Below are positions 28,863 through 37,618 of a DNA stretch of 64,000 nucleotides, piece by piece (within the stretch, counting starts at the first letter, position 1; every line of letters starts with the position of its first letter). Made by a program: the position numbers and the translations under genes. A model generated the notes under the pieces. That model did no database searches. It saw only the letters and a list, made by a program, of their open reading frames with translations, and was not told where the DNA came from. Location: assembly GCA_009912235.1 (NCBI GenBank), contig WNDS01000003.1, positions 124,001 to 188,000 of the forward strand, in the 5' to 3' direction. Source of the DNA: Stenotrophomonas maltophilia. GTDB lineage: Bacteria > Pseudomonadota > Gammaproteobacteria > Xanthomonadales > Xanthomonadaceae.

Positions 28863-29558
28863 TCAGGGAGCGAGCATCTGCACGTGTTCGCGGAAACCAT
28901 CACGCGTGAGCGGATAGCGCAGCTGCACGGTGTGGCCCGGAGTGACGGCAAAGGGCAGCTGCATGGCGCTGCCTGGGTAGAGGCTGCGCGAGACGTCATG
29001 GGCGGTGCAGCGGCTGCCATCGCAGTCGGCAATGCTGGTGATGCCCATCCGCAGGGTGCCGTCATTGCGCAGCATGTCGCCCTGCACGCGCGGCAGTGCT
29101 TCACCACCGGTGGGCAGCACGTTCACCAACGCGCCCCAGACCAGGTTCACGCCAACGCTGGCCTGTGCACCTTCGCCCACCATCTGCCCGGTGGCATCCG
29201 GCCCGCGCACGCCTTCGAAGTACACGCGGTACGCGGTTTCGCGCTCTACCGGTTGCAGCGGAATCACCCGGATCAAGCGCTTGCCACCGCCGCTGAGGGC
29301 GAACTTGCCCGGAGTGATGGCGATGGCAGCCTCGCTGGGCTCCACCTCTACTTCGCGCTCGTCCGCGCCGGCCGCATCGTCGATGCGGCGCAGCGTTGCC
29401 TGGATGTACTGCGGCTGGGTGGACTGGGAATAGATGCGGATCTGGGTGGCGCGCTTGGCATCCACCGTGGAACGCATGGGATGCACGATGAGGTTGGCGT
29501 GGGCGGGCAGTGCCAGCAGCAGCGACAAAGGCAACAGGTAGTAGCGTGTGTTTTTCAT
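28863..29558 (-). CDS. Periplasmic pilus chaperone (CS1/alternate chaperone-usher type)
   Basis: A 231-residue exported protein with signal peptide MKNTRYYLLPLSLLLALPAHA. Immunoglobulin-like segments include NLIVHPMRSTVDAKRATQIRIYSQ and KRLIRVIPL, with a later TAYRVYFEG. These fit the chaperones that cap pilus subunits in CS1-type pili. A longer ATG at 29579 overlaps the tip-gene stop (ATGA) and adds seven residues. GGGA upstream of 29558 favours the shorter form. Last gene of the pilus operon. The adhesin gene starts 69 bases later on the same strand. Confidence 0.8.
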   Translation of the reverse strand: MKNTRYYLLPLSLLLALPAHANLIVHPMRSTVDAKRATQIRIYSQSTQPQYIQATLRRIDDAAGADEREVEVEPSEAAIAITPGKFALSGGGKRLIRVIPLQPVERETAYRVYFEGVRGPDATGQMVGEGAQASVGVNLVWGALVNVLPTGGEALPRVQGDMLRNDGTLRMGITSIADCDGSRCTAHDVSRSLYPGSAMQLPFAVTPGHTVQLRYPLTRDGFREHVQMLAP

Positions 29559-29575
29559 GGCGGGTTCCCGGTTGA

Positions 29576-30700
29576 TCATGGCGAGGCGGTGGGCACGCGG
29601 AGTTCGATCTTCAGATCACCCCAATAGACGCCGGATTGCTTCTCGGACACCGGCACCAGCGGCATGTCCAGCGTCATGGGGGTGGGTACGCAGAACACTG
29701 GTTGGCTCATACCCGGCAGCAGCACGAGCCGCAGCCGGGCACTGTCGATGCCTTGCAGTTCGGTTTCAGCGCCGTTGGCCAGCGGAACATCTGCGCCGCT
29801 GTGTTTGAGCGTGACCTTGTAGTCCAGGCGTTGACTGTCGGCATTGCCTGGCGTTTCGTGCCAGAGCGCAAAGCCGGTGGGCCCGGGCGCGCGTGCGCTG
29901 GTATGGCGTGCGGTGACACCCAGGAAGGACGCTTGCGAGCCCAAGCCGTCGTACAGGCACATGTCCACGACAACACGTCCACCGATCGTCTGTTGGATGG
30001 GGTCGAAGCGTGCATCTAGATTTACGAGCGGCGTGGCGCTTTCGTACTGCGGGAAGTAGATGGAGACGGCGTTGTGATCGGTGATGGTGAAGTCGAAGTT
30101 GAATTCTTGGACAGCAAGTTCCTGGCCATTGCCTTTTCGCAAAGTCAAAAGTAATTTCCCTTTCCAATGACCTGCCACCAGCCTTTGTATTTTCGCCTCG
30201 GGGATATGAAGCTGCGCACCAGTGCCGGTCGCGGGCTGAAAGCTGCAGTCCGCAGCAACAGAAGATGAGAGTGGATACGGATCGCTCTCCCAATAATCTG
30301 AGTAACAACGCTGCGTCGCGTGGGCTCGAAGCAAGGAGCCTTGCACGGCTACATCTACACTCATGCTGCTCCTCGTCTCTGTAAACAGGACTTGGACGAT
30401 GCTCAGTTTTGAGGTGGCTTCCTCACCTGTATCCTCCGTAGGACACTTGCCCTCAGACGAGTTGGTACTTGAGTTACAGGTGAAGAACGCACGGCCATAT
30501 CCAAGTGTCCCGGTGGCCTCGTACGCGAGGACGGTTCTTCTGGGAATAAGCTCCACTTCCCGCGGCATCGCCGATCGATTCCAACTCATCACGATGTCCC
30601 GATTGGAACTTGCCGGATGCGTCTCCGGCGGCTGCTGCCCCCAAGCCTCCGGCACTCCCACCACCAGCCCAGCCAAAACCAACACCCAACCCAACTTCAT
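29576..30700 (-). CDS. Pilus tip/minor subunit-like protein of the CS1-type operon
   Basis: A 374-residue exported protein with signal peptide MKLGWVLVLAGLVVGVPEAWG. The body is beta-rich with several cysteines (FFTCNSSTNSSEGKCPTED, TQRCYSDYW, VVVDMCLYDGLG). Size and position between usher and chaperone match the tip adhesins of CS1-type pili (CooD/CfaE class), though sequence similarity cannot be judged here. Its ATG overlaps the usher stop as ATGA. Codon use around 30.05-30.65 kb is less GC-rich than in neighbours, as is common for surface adhesins. Confidence 0.65.
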   Translation of the reverse strand: MKLGWVLVLAGLVVGVPEAWGQQPPETHPASSNRDIVMSWNRSAMPREVELIPRRTVLAYEATGTLGYGRAFFTCNSSTNSSEGKCPTEDTGEEATSKLSIVQVLFTETRSSMSVDVAVQGSLLRAHATQRCYSDYWESDPYPLSSSVAADCSFQPATGTGAQLHIPEAKIQRLVAGHWKGKLLLTLRKGNGQELAVQEFNFDFTITDHNAVSIYFPQYESATPLVNLDARFDPIQQTIGGRVVVDMCLYDGLGSQASFLGVTARHTSARAPGPTGFALWHETPGNADSQRLDYKVTLKHSGADVPLANGAETELQGIDSARLRLVLLPGMSQPVFCVPTPMTLDMPLVPVSEKQSGVYWGDLKIELRVPTASP

Positions 30701-33417
30701 GGCGTACCTCCCGCCGCAGCGGTCTGTGGCGTCGCGGCAATCAATGCCTGCTCCTGGAGCAACCGGGTCACGCGCGCCTGCTGGCGGATCTCCGCCGGAA
30801 GCTGCGCCACCGCCAAGGGCGTGCACTGCACCGGGCCCACCAACATCACCACGCTGCGGCGCTCGCGCACCTGCAACGGGCAATGCAGCAGGCGGTCGTC
30901 CTGCAGCAGGTACAGCACGCGCTCGCGGCGTGGGAACTCGGCAACGAAGCCGCCTTGCGCACCGGTGCCGGGCACCGGCGCATTGAGAATGCGGGCGCCG
31001 CGCAATGGCGCGCCGGCGATGTCGCGCGCACTGCCGATGAAGGTGTAGGTCACTTCAATCGGCACCGGCAATCGCATCAGGCGGCCCGGGGTGAGGAACA
31101 TCGGGCGGGCGCTGCCGATGCCGGCCACGCGAATGGCCGCGTCGCTATCCAGGGCACTGGCGTGCTGCAGGTCGGCGCGGTGGGTCTGGTAGGCCGGCAG
31201 CGGCAGCAGACGGCGTTGGCCCAGCGCCAGGCGCTGGCGGCGCAGACCGCCCACTTGCAGTTCGGCGGCAACGCCACTCAGTTCAATGTCGTCCACATCG
31301 TCCACCTGCACGGCCAAGCCGGCTTCGGCGCCCATGCCGCCGCCCCAGTAAAAGCCGCGGCGGCCCAGTGCCAGCCCGGAGCTGTGGGTGGCGCTGTAGG
31401 CCATCTCGCTGCGGCCTGGCTGTTGGTAGCGGGCGATGTTCACGCCGGTGTGGCCGATGCTGTTCTGCAGCTGGCCACTGAGCGAGGCGCTGTAGCGGTC
31501 GCTGTTGTTGCCGCGCAGGTCCACGGTGGCCTCGCGGTACTGCGCATCCACTTCCTGGCGCAGCGTCTGCGCGGCGCCGTAGTTGATGTCGGGCCGCGCG
31601 TGCTGCGACTGGCGGATATCCATGCTGTAACGCCGTTGCGAAGTACCCAGGTCGCGGCGCTGCAGGCGGGCCAGGGTGAGGTTGAGGTAGATGCCGCGAT
31701 CACGGTCGGCGGCGAGACTGCTCTGGGTGTGCTGCTGCCACACCCCCACGCGCATGGACACGCTGAACTCCTGCCAGCGCTGCACGCGGCTGTAGCTGGC
31801 CTGCCAGGTGCGGCTGAGGCGCGGCTCGCGGCCGTAGCGCGGCTCCCACGGCAGCAGCGGGTCCAGTCCGGCCATGGGGTCTTCGTCATACCCGGGCAGC
31901 AGCGTGCCGCGGCTCCAGGTCTGGGGGCGGGTGTAGGCCACGTAGGCGTTGCCGCCGGCCACCGGCAGCGACATCGAGGCGCTGAGCGAATCCGCACAGC
32001 CCAGCCGGTCGCGCGCGTCATCCTCGAACTGGCACGCGCGCCCGCGAAGACGCTGGTGGTAGACGTTCCAGGAGGCGGCGCGGCGGTAGGACAGCTGGTG
32101 CTGCTGCCCGGTACTGCCATCACTGCCACGCATGCCACTGAAACTGGCACGCACTTCCTGGGTGGCCATCACCCGGCGCAGGTCCAGGCGCAGTTCGCCG
32201 AAGCTGAAACCGCCCAGATCGGCCACGCCAGCGGTGGCCGACATATCGCGCCCGAACGGCACGCGCACGCCCGCCATGGCCGCCAGCTCGCCATCGAAGC
32301 GGTCGCTGCGGCGCTCGTTGCGGCGGCCACCCTGCACAAACCACTGCATGCTGCTGTTGGCCCAGTCACCGCCCTTGTCGAACGGTGCTTCTTCGCTGCG
32401 CACCAGCACGCCGTCTTCGTAGATGGGCAGGGTGACGGTGTAGTTGCCGAACGGGAAGCGACGGGTGTCCAGTTCGTTGATGCCGCCCTGCAGGTAGAAG
32501 GTCTGCAGCAGGCGCTCGCCGTCGAAGGCATCCACGCGCGCGTCGCGCGGCAGCAGCACGGTCAGCGGGATGGCTTGCACGGCCGCATTGGTATCCACGT
32601 AGGCCTGGGTGGTGCCCACGCGCAGGCCGGCGAAGCGGTCCATCGGCAGCATGCTGAAACTGAAGGTGCCGCCCTGCGGGCTGGACAGGTTGCGGCGGTC
32701 CATGCGCCCGGCCTGCAGGTAATGCTGCTGGCCAAGGTCATGGCGGTAATAGGCGTTGTCGAACTGGAACTGCTGGCGACGCGCGCCGCCGCGGTACTGC
32801 TGGCGGTTGAAGTTCCAGTCCGCCGCCAGATGGCCGCGATCAAACAGGCCTAGCGCGCCGGCGCCCTGCGCGGTGAGCATCTGGTTGCCACGGCCGCCGC
32901 TGAAGTTGATGGTCTGCTGGTGCAGGAAGGCGTTTTCGGCCTCACTGCTGATCTGATGGAAGCGGTCGTTGGCTGGCTCACCGTTGATCCACTGCCGGGC
33001 AACGAACAGCTGCACGGCGCCCTCACCTTCGTCGTAGAGCGCGTGCGCGGCGTTGGGATCCTCGGGCGGTTCCAGGTAGCCGCAACCGGCAGCACCGGCG
33101 CCAAAACAACAGGCCAGGTGGCTGTTGCGGGGCAGCGGTTGTGACAGCGCAGGCAGCAGCGCCGCCTGCGCTTCGGGGGAAAGATCGAGCGCCTGCAGCG
33201 CGCGCGGGGGGTCTTCCAGCCGCACGTGTTCTAGGGTGACATGCACCGGCGACAGCCCGGCCGAACGGCCGAACAGGCGCACGTCCAACTGTTCGGTCTG
33301 GCCTTCGACCAGATCCTCGAAACCGACGGGTACGCCGCGTGCCGCGACCAGCGGCGTGGCCAACGACAAGGCAAGCGCCACCGCCAGCCGGGTGACGGCG
33401 GGTGCGTGGACTTTCAT
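30697..33417 (-). CDS. Outer-membrane usher of a CS1-type pilus
   Basis: A 906-residue usher-like protein with a signal peptide ending near AARGVPVGF. The central part is a long beta-barrel-like region with repeated aromatic/Gly strands (FSGGRGNQMLTAQGAGALGLFDRGHL, FYLQGGINELDTRRFPFGNYTVTLPIYEDG). The latter is the plug-region signature. The C-terminus has an E-set-like domain and conserved cysteines (LHCPLQVRERR, GPVQCTP). It is the pore that exports and assembles pilin from chaperone complexes. Length and gene order fit the alternate (alpha/CS1) ushers rather than FimD. Confidence 0.88.
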   Translation of the reverse strand: MKVHAPAVTRLAVALALSLATPLVAARGVPVGFEDLVEGQTEQLDVRLFGRSAGLSPVHVTLEHVRLEDPPRALQALDLSPEAQAALLPALSQPLPRNSHLACCFGAGAAGCGYLEPPEDPNAAHALYDEGEGAVQLFVARQWINGEPANDRFHQISSEAENAFLHQQTINFSGGRGNQMLTAQGAGALGLFDRGHLAADWNFNRQQYRGGARRQQFQFDNAYYRHDLGQQHYLQAGRMDRRNLSSPQGGTFSFSMLPMDRFAGLRVGTTQAYVDTNAAVQAIPLTVLLPRDARVDAFDGERLLQTFYLQGGINELDTRRFPFGNYTVTLPIYEDGVLVRSEEAPFDKGGDWANSSMQWFVQGGRRNERRSDRFDGELAAMAGVRVPFGRDMSATAGVADLGGFSFGELRLDLRRVMATQEVRASFSGMRGSDGSTGQQHQLSYRRAASWNVYHQRLRGRACQFEDDARDRLGCADSLSASMSLPVAGGNAYVAYTRPQTWSRGTLLPGYDEDPMAGLDPLLPWEPRYGREPRLSRTWQASYSRVQRWQEFSVSMRVGVWQQHTQSSLAADRDRGIYLNLTLARLQRRDLGTSQRRYSMDIRQSQHARPDINYGAAQTLRQEVDAQYREATVDLRGNNSDRYSASLSGQLQNSIGHTGVNIARYQQPGRSEMAYSATHSSGLALGRRGFYWGGGMGAEAGLAVQVDDVDDIELSGVAAELQVGGLRRQRLALGQRRLLPLPAYQTHRADLQHASALDSDAAIRVAGIGSARPMFLTPGRLMRLPVPIEVTYTFIGSARDIAGAPLRGARILNAPVPGTGAQGGFVAEFPRRERVLYLLQDDRLLHCPLQVRERRSVVMLVGPVQCTPLAVAQLPAEIRQQARVTRLLQEQALIAATPQTAAAGGTP

Positions 33418-33478
33418 GGGAAGCTGCCTGCAGAGGCCGGCCCGATGCCTGGGCCGGCACGGTGACGGGAGGGGGGCT

Positions 33479-33982
33479 TTACGGCTTCTGCGCCAGGATC
33501 ACGCTGACCATGCCTTCGAAACGGCCTTCGGTCGGGATCGGCGCACGGGTGGTCTGCGCGATTTCCAGCGGCATGATGATCGAGCGGCCCGGGATCGCGC
33601 CGTCGTAGATGTCAGATGCCAGGAAGTCCTGGGCGGCGTCGGTGAGCGTGACGCTGTTGAGGCGGACGGTGAGCGGAACCGGAACACCCTTGCCCTCGGT
33701 GTTGACCGGGTTGGGCACGGTGGCCAGACGGATCTCCACATCCTTGTCTTCGGCATTGGTGAAGATGCGCACGCGCTCGATGTGCGGGCGCAGGCCCCCA
33801 GTTGTTCCGGGCACATGGGTCAGGGGAATTTCGTCCGGCAGCGCGCTGCCGTCTTCCTTCAGCAGGGCCAGGCTCATGTCCACGTTGGTGTAGACGGTAA
33901 TGTGGGATTCGGCGGCATTTGCCGACAACGAAGCAGTGGCCAGCGCTGCAACCAGCGCGGCCTTCTTGATGATGGTATTCAT
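33479..33982 (-). CDS. CS1-type fimbrial major subunit
   Basis: A 167-residue pilin: signal peptide MNTIIKKAALVAALATASLSANA, then a beta-rich subunit lacking the disulfide of classical type 1 pilins. The C-terminus ends EGRFEGMVSVILAQKP, like the terminal strand of CS1/CblA pilins. GAGGGAGA lies upstream of the ATG at 33982. It is first in the operon, 61 bases before the usher, as the most abundant product would be. Confidence 0.88.
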   Translation of the reverse strand: MNTIIKKAALVAALATASLSANAAESHITVYTNVDMSLALLKEDGSALPDEIPLTHVPGTTGGLRPHIERVRIFTNAEDKDVEIRLATVPNPVNTEGKGVPVPLTVRLNSVTLTDAAQDFLASDIYDGAIPGRSIIMPLEIAQTTRAPIPTEGRFEGMVSVILAQKP

Positions 33983-34174
33983 GGTGTCTCCCTCGGACAG
34001 TGAGGTGGGGCTTCCTCGGGAAGCATCACCGCTGGCGTGGCAGCGGCGACGGGAAAATAGTAGGAATTCCCCCCGTCTTAACACCATGCAAGCACTCCTA
34101 AAAACAGGTATGTGGATTCAATTCTGCGAATCTGCTCAGGGTTTCAACTGAATACAACTTTCCTCACTCGAGGA
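33983..34174. promoter_or_regulatory. AT-rich divergent promoter region of the pilus operon
   Basis: Between the pilin and a small winged-helix gene. Its base composition is clearly less GC-rich than its surroundings (for example AATAGTAGGAATT and TTTCAACTGAATACAA), which is typical of pilus promoters bound by global silencers. No single -35/-10 pair stands out. Confidence 0.45.
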
Positions 34175-34426
34175 ATGCAATTGACCTCATTGCCAACGCA
34201 AGGCGAGGGCGATGATCGCCTCGCATCTGCCTGCATCACGGCGCGCAGGCGCCGATGCTGCATCGCCGTGGCGCGGGCCATCTCCTACCGTCCAGGCGCT
34301 TCAGTGGACGCTGCCACCGATACCGCGCTGGCGCACCTGCGGCGCAAGCTGGGGGACATCGGCCCTGCCCCGGCACGCATCAAGACCATTCGCCGGGCCG
34401 GCCATCTATTCGCCCCGGCCCGCTGA
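34175..34426 (+). CDS. Small winged-helix protein, possibly a remnant or mini regulator
   Basis: An 83-residue frame starting MQLTSLPTQGEG, whose second half (LAHLRRKLGDIGPAPARIK then TIRRAGHLFAP) closely follows the recognition helix and wing of OmpR/PhoB-type DNA-binding domains. The segment before it is shorter than normal, by some 15 residues at the transactivation loop, and no receiver domain is present. It is divergent from the pilin gene. It could be a stand-alone regulator of the pilus operon or the decayed 3' end of a response-regulator gene. Confidence 0.5.
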   Translation: MQLTSLPTQGEGDDRLASACITARRRRCCIAVARAISYRPGASVDAATDTALAHLRRKLGDIGPAPARIKTIRRAGHLFAPAR

Positions 34427-34432
34427 GCGCAC

Positions 34433-34459
34433 AAAAAAAACGCCCCGCAATGCGGGGCG
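34433..34459 (-). terminator. Rho-independent terminator of gltA
   Basis: CGCCCCGC-ATT-GCGGGGCG stem followed by eight T on the minus strand, 26 bases past the gltA stop. Confidence 0.9.
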
Positions 34460-34484
34460 TTCTCATCACAACAACCGAGGGCGA

Positions 34485-35762
<1,278 letters not shown>

Positions 35763-35816
35763 TGTGTGCGCTCCTTCATGGAAGGCGCCTGCCCAAGCGC
35801 ATTGGTCAGGCACGTG

Positions 35817-35853
35817 AATGACGTCCACGACCTGTGCCGTGGATCACGTCATT
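35817..35853. promoter_or_regulatory. Extended inverted repeat in the gltA upstream region
   Basis: AATGACGT-CCACG pairs with CGTGG-(ATC bulge)-ACGTCATT around the loop ACCTGTGC, 55-91 bases upstream of the gltA GTG. It may be a regulator site or a leader hairpin. Confidence 0.4.
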
Positions 35854-36010
35854 ATCGCACAGCAGCATTTGCCCGGCGCTAGACAGAAGTCGTAGACGAC
35901 AGGCACAGACCATCCCGGATCCGGACCCTATCCGGCCCGTCTCGGCAAAGAAGCTGTCACACGGGCGTATGGCCCGTTACCCCTATCCAAACGCCCGTTG
36001 GGCGCCGGCG

Positions 36011-36042
36011 AAAAAACAAACGGCCGCGCTGAGCGCGGCCGT
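36011..36042 (-). terminator. Rho-independent terminator of rpmE2
   Basis: ACGGCCGCGC-TGA-GCGCGGCCGT hairpin followed on the minus strand by TTTGTTTTTT, 25 bases past the rpmE2 stop. Confidence 0.9.
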
Positions 36043-36066
36043 TCGTCTCGAACCAGGTTCTGCAGA

Positions 36067-36309
36067 TCAGCGCGCGTAACGCTTCTGGAACTTGTCGATA
36101 CGGCCCGAGGTGTCGATGACCTTGTGCTTGCCCGTGTAGAACGGGTGCGAAGCCGAGGAAATTTCAACCTTGACCAGCGGGTATTCGTTGCCGTCTTCCC
36201 ACTTGATGGTTTCCTTCGCGCCCATGGTCGAGCGGGTCAGGATCTTGAAATCGGAGGTGACGTCATGGAAGACGACGTCGCGGTAGTTCGGATGGATATC
36301 GGCCTTCAT
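36067..36309 (-). CDS. rpmE2: Ribosomal protein L31, type B (zinc-free)
   Basis: 80 residues starting [16 protein letters not shown]. It carries the C-terminal [20 protein letters not shown] signature of the L31 family but no CxxC pairs, so it is the zinc-independent paralogue that replaces zinc-binding L31 when zinc is scarce. A monocistronic unit with its own terminator. It may be repressed by Zur, but no site was identified. Confidence 0.93.
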   Translation of the reverse strand: MKADIHPNYRDVVFHDVTSDFKILTRSTMGAKETIKWEDGNEYPLVKVEISSASHPFYTGKHKVIDTSGRIDKFQKRYAR

Positions 36310-36418
36310 GGGCTCACACCGTAAATGGGCTGGTGGTCAAGCGCGGCATTATAGTCCCGGGTTGCGGCTGGGGGCAACCCGAGGGATAAGCCGCCGGCTG
36401 GCTGCTACCTGAACGCCC

Positions 36419-37357
36419 TCAGGCCACGCCGAGGGCGGTGCGCACCAGGGCTTCAAAGCGGATCTGGTCGTAGGCCATCAGCAGAGCGCAGTTGTCCGGC
36501 TGGCCGGTCTGGCGGTTCCAGTCGACAATCGAGGCGCCGCGACTGAACGTGCCGTTCAGTTCAATGTTCACCGGCCGCGATTCCACCTGCAGCTGCCCTT
36601 CCGGGTTCAGCGCCCAGGCCATGGCCAGCGCATCGGCGGTGTACCAGCGGCCGCCCTTGGCGTCCTCGGACAGCGCGCGGGTCTTGCGCGAGATCAGTTC
36701 ATAGAAGCGGGCGCGGTCCGAATCGGCCTGCAGCCACTGCTCTGCTTCCTGCAACGGCAGGCCGTGGGCGACGGTGGCTTCCCAGTCCGACACCAGCAGG
36801 TGCGGGAAGGCGGTGAACACCACATGCGCGGCTTCCGGGTCGAAGGCGATGTTGAATTCGGCTGCCGGGGTGATGTTGCCGTGGCAGGTGACTGCACAGC
36901 CCATCACCACGATGCGCTTGATGCGCTGGGTCAGCGTCGGGTCCAGCTTCAGGGCCAGCGCCAGGTTGGTGAGCGGGCCCAGCATGACCAGCATCAGTTC
37001 GCCGGCATGTTCGTGGGACAGGCGCAGGATGGCCAGGGCAGCGTGCTCGGCCTCGGCCTGGCGGCTGGGCGGCGGCAGGTCGACATCGCCGTAGCCATCG
37101 CGGCCGTGCACGTGGGCAGCGTCCATCGAGGGGTGGATCAGCGGGTCGGGGCTGCCGGCGAACACCGGCACGTCGGTACGGCCGACGACATCGCAGAGCT
37201 TGAGCGCGTTGCGGACGGTGTACTGCAGGCCCAGGTTGCCGGCGGCGATGGTCAGGGCGACCACGTCGTGCCGTTCATCGGCGAAGGCCATCAACAGGGC
37301 CAGGGCATCATCCACACCGGGGTCGGTGTCGATCAACAGCGGGATCTTCTTGCTCAT
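36419..37357 (-). CDS. Inosine/uridine-preferring nucleoside hydrolase
   Basis: A 312-residue cytoplasmic enzyme of the ribonucleoside hydrolase family that splits nucleosides to base and ribose. The calcium-binding N-terminal motif DTDPGVDDA is at residues 10-18. Later family segments are LVMLGPLTNLALAL and PAAEFNIAFDPEAAHVVF. Length is normal. The start MSKKIPLLID (37357) is chosen. ATG at 37366 would add three residues. It stands alone between rpmE2 and a repeat block upstream of recG. Confidence 0.9.
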   Translation of the reverse strand: MSKKIPLLIDTDPGVDDALALLMAFADERHDVVALTIAAGNLGLQYTVRNALKLCDVVGRTDVPVFAGSPDPLIHPSMDAAHVHGRDGYGDVDLPPPSRQAEAEHAALAILRLSHEHAGELMLVMLGPLTNLALALKLDPTLTQRIKRIVVMGCAVTCHGNITPAAEFNIAFDPEAAHVVFTAFPHLLVSDWEATVAHGLPLQEAEQWLQADSDRARFYELISRKTRALSEDAKGGRWYTADALAMAWALNPEGQLQVESRPVNIELNGTFSRGASIVDWNRQTGQPDNCALLMAYDQIRFEALVRTALGVA

Positions 37358-37434
37358 GGGTGCCATCTTCAGATCGGCAACGAAGTGTGGACCGGGATGA
37401 TGACCGTTGCAAGACCAGCCTGAAACGGGGGGCG

Positions 37435-37595
37435 GTAGGTCCACGCCATGCGCGGATGAGCATGGAAATGATCGGCAGCGGCCTCTGTAGCGTCGAGCCC
37501 TTGCTCGATTCAAGGGCGCGGCGCCAAGGGCAGCCGAGCGTGGGCCGGCTCTACAGATGGTCCGCGAACAGCCGCCGGGCATGGCCCGGCGCTAC
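37435..37595. repeat. Cluster of SMAG-type repeats downstream of recG
   Basis: GTAG-headed palindromes: GTCCACGCCATGCGCGGAT (from 37435), a larger inverted pair from GTAGCGTCGAGCCC to GGCTCTAC, and GCCGGGC-ATG-GCCCGGC ending in CTACC near 37595. This fills most of the gap between recG and the nucleoside hydrolase. Confidence 0.65.
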
Positions 37596-37618
37596 CGATT
37601 TGTCGTGCGCCCGGCGCC

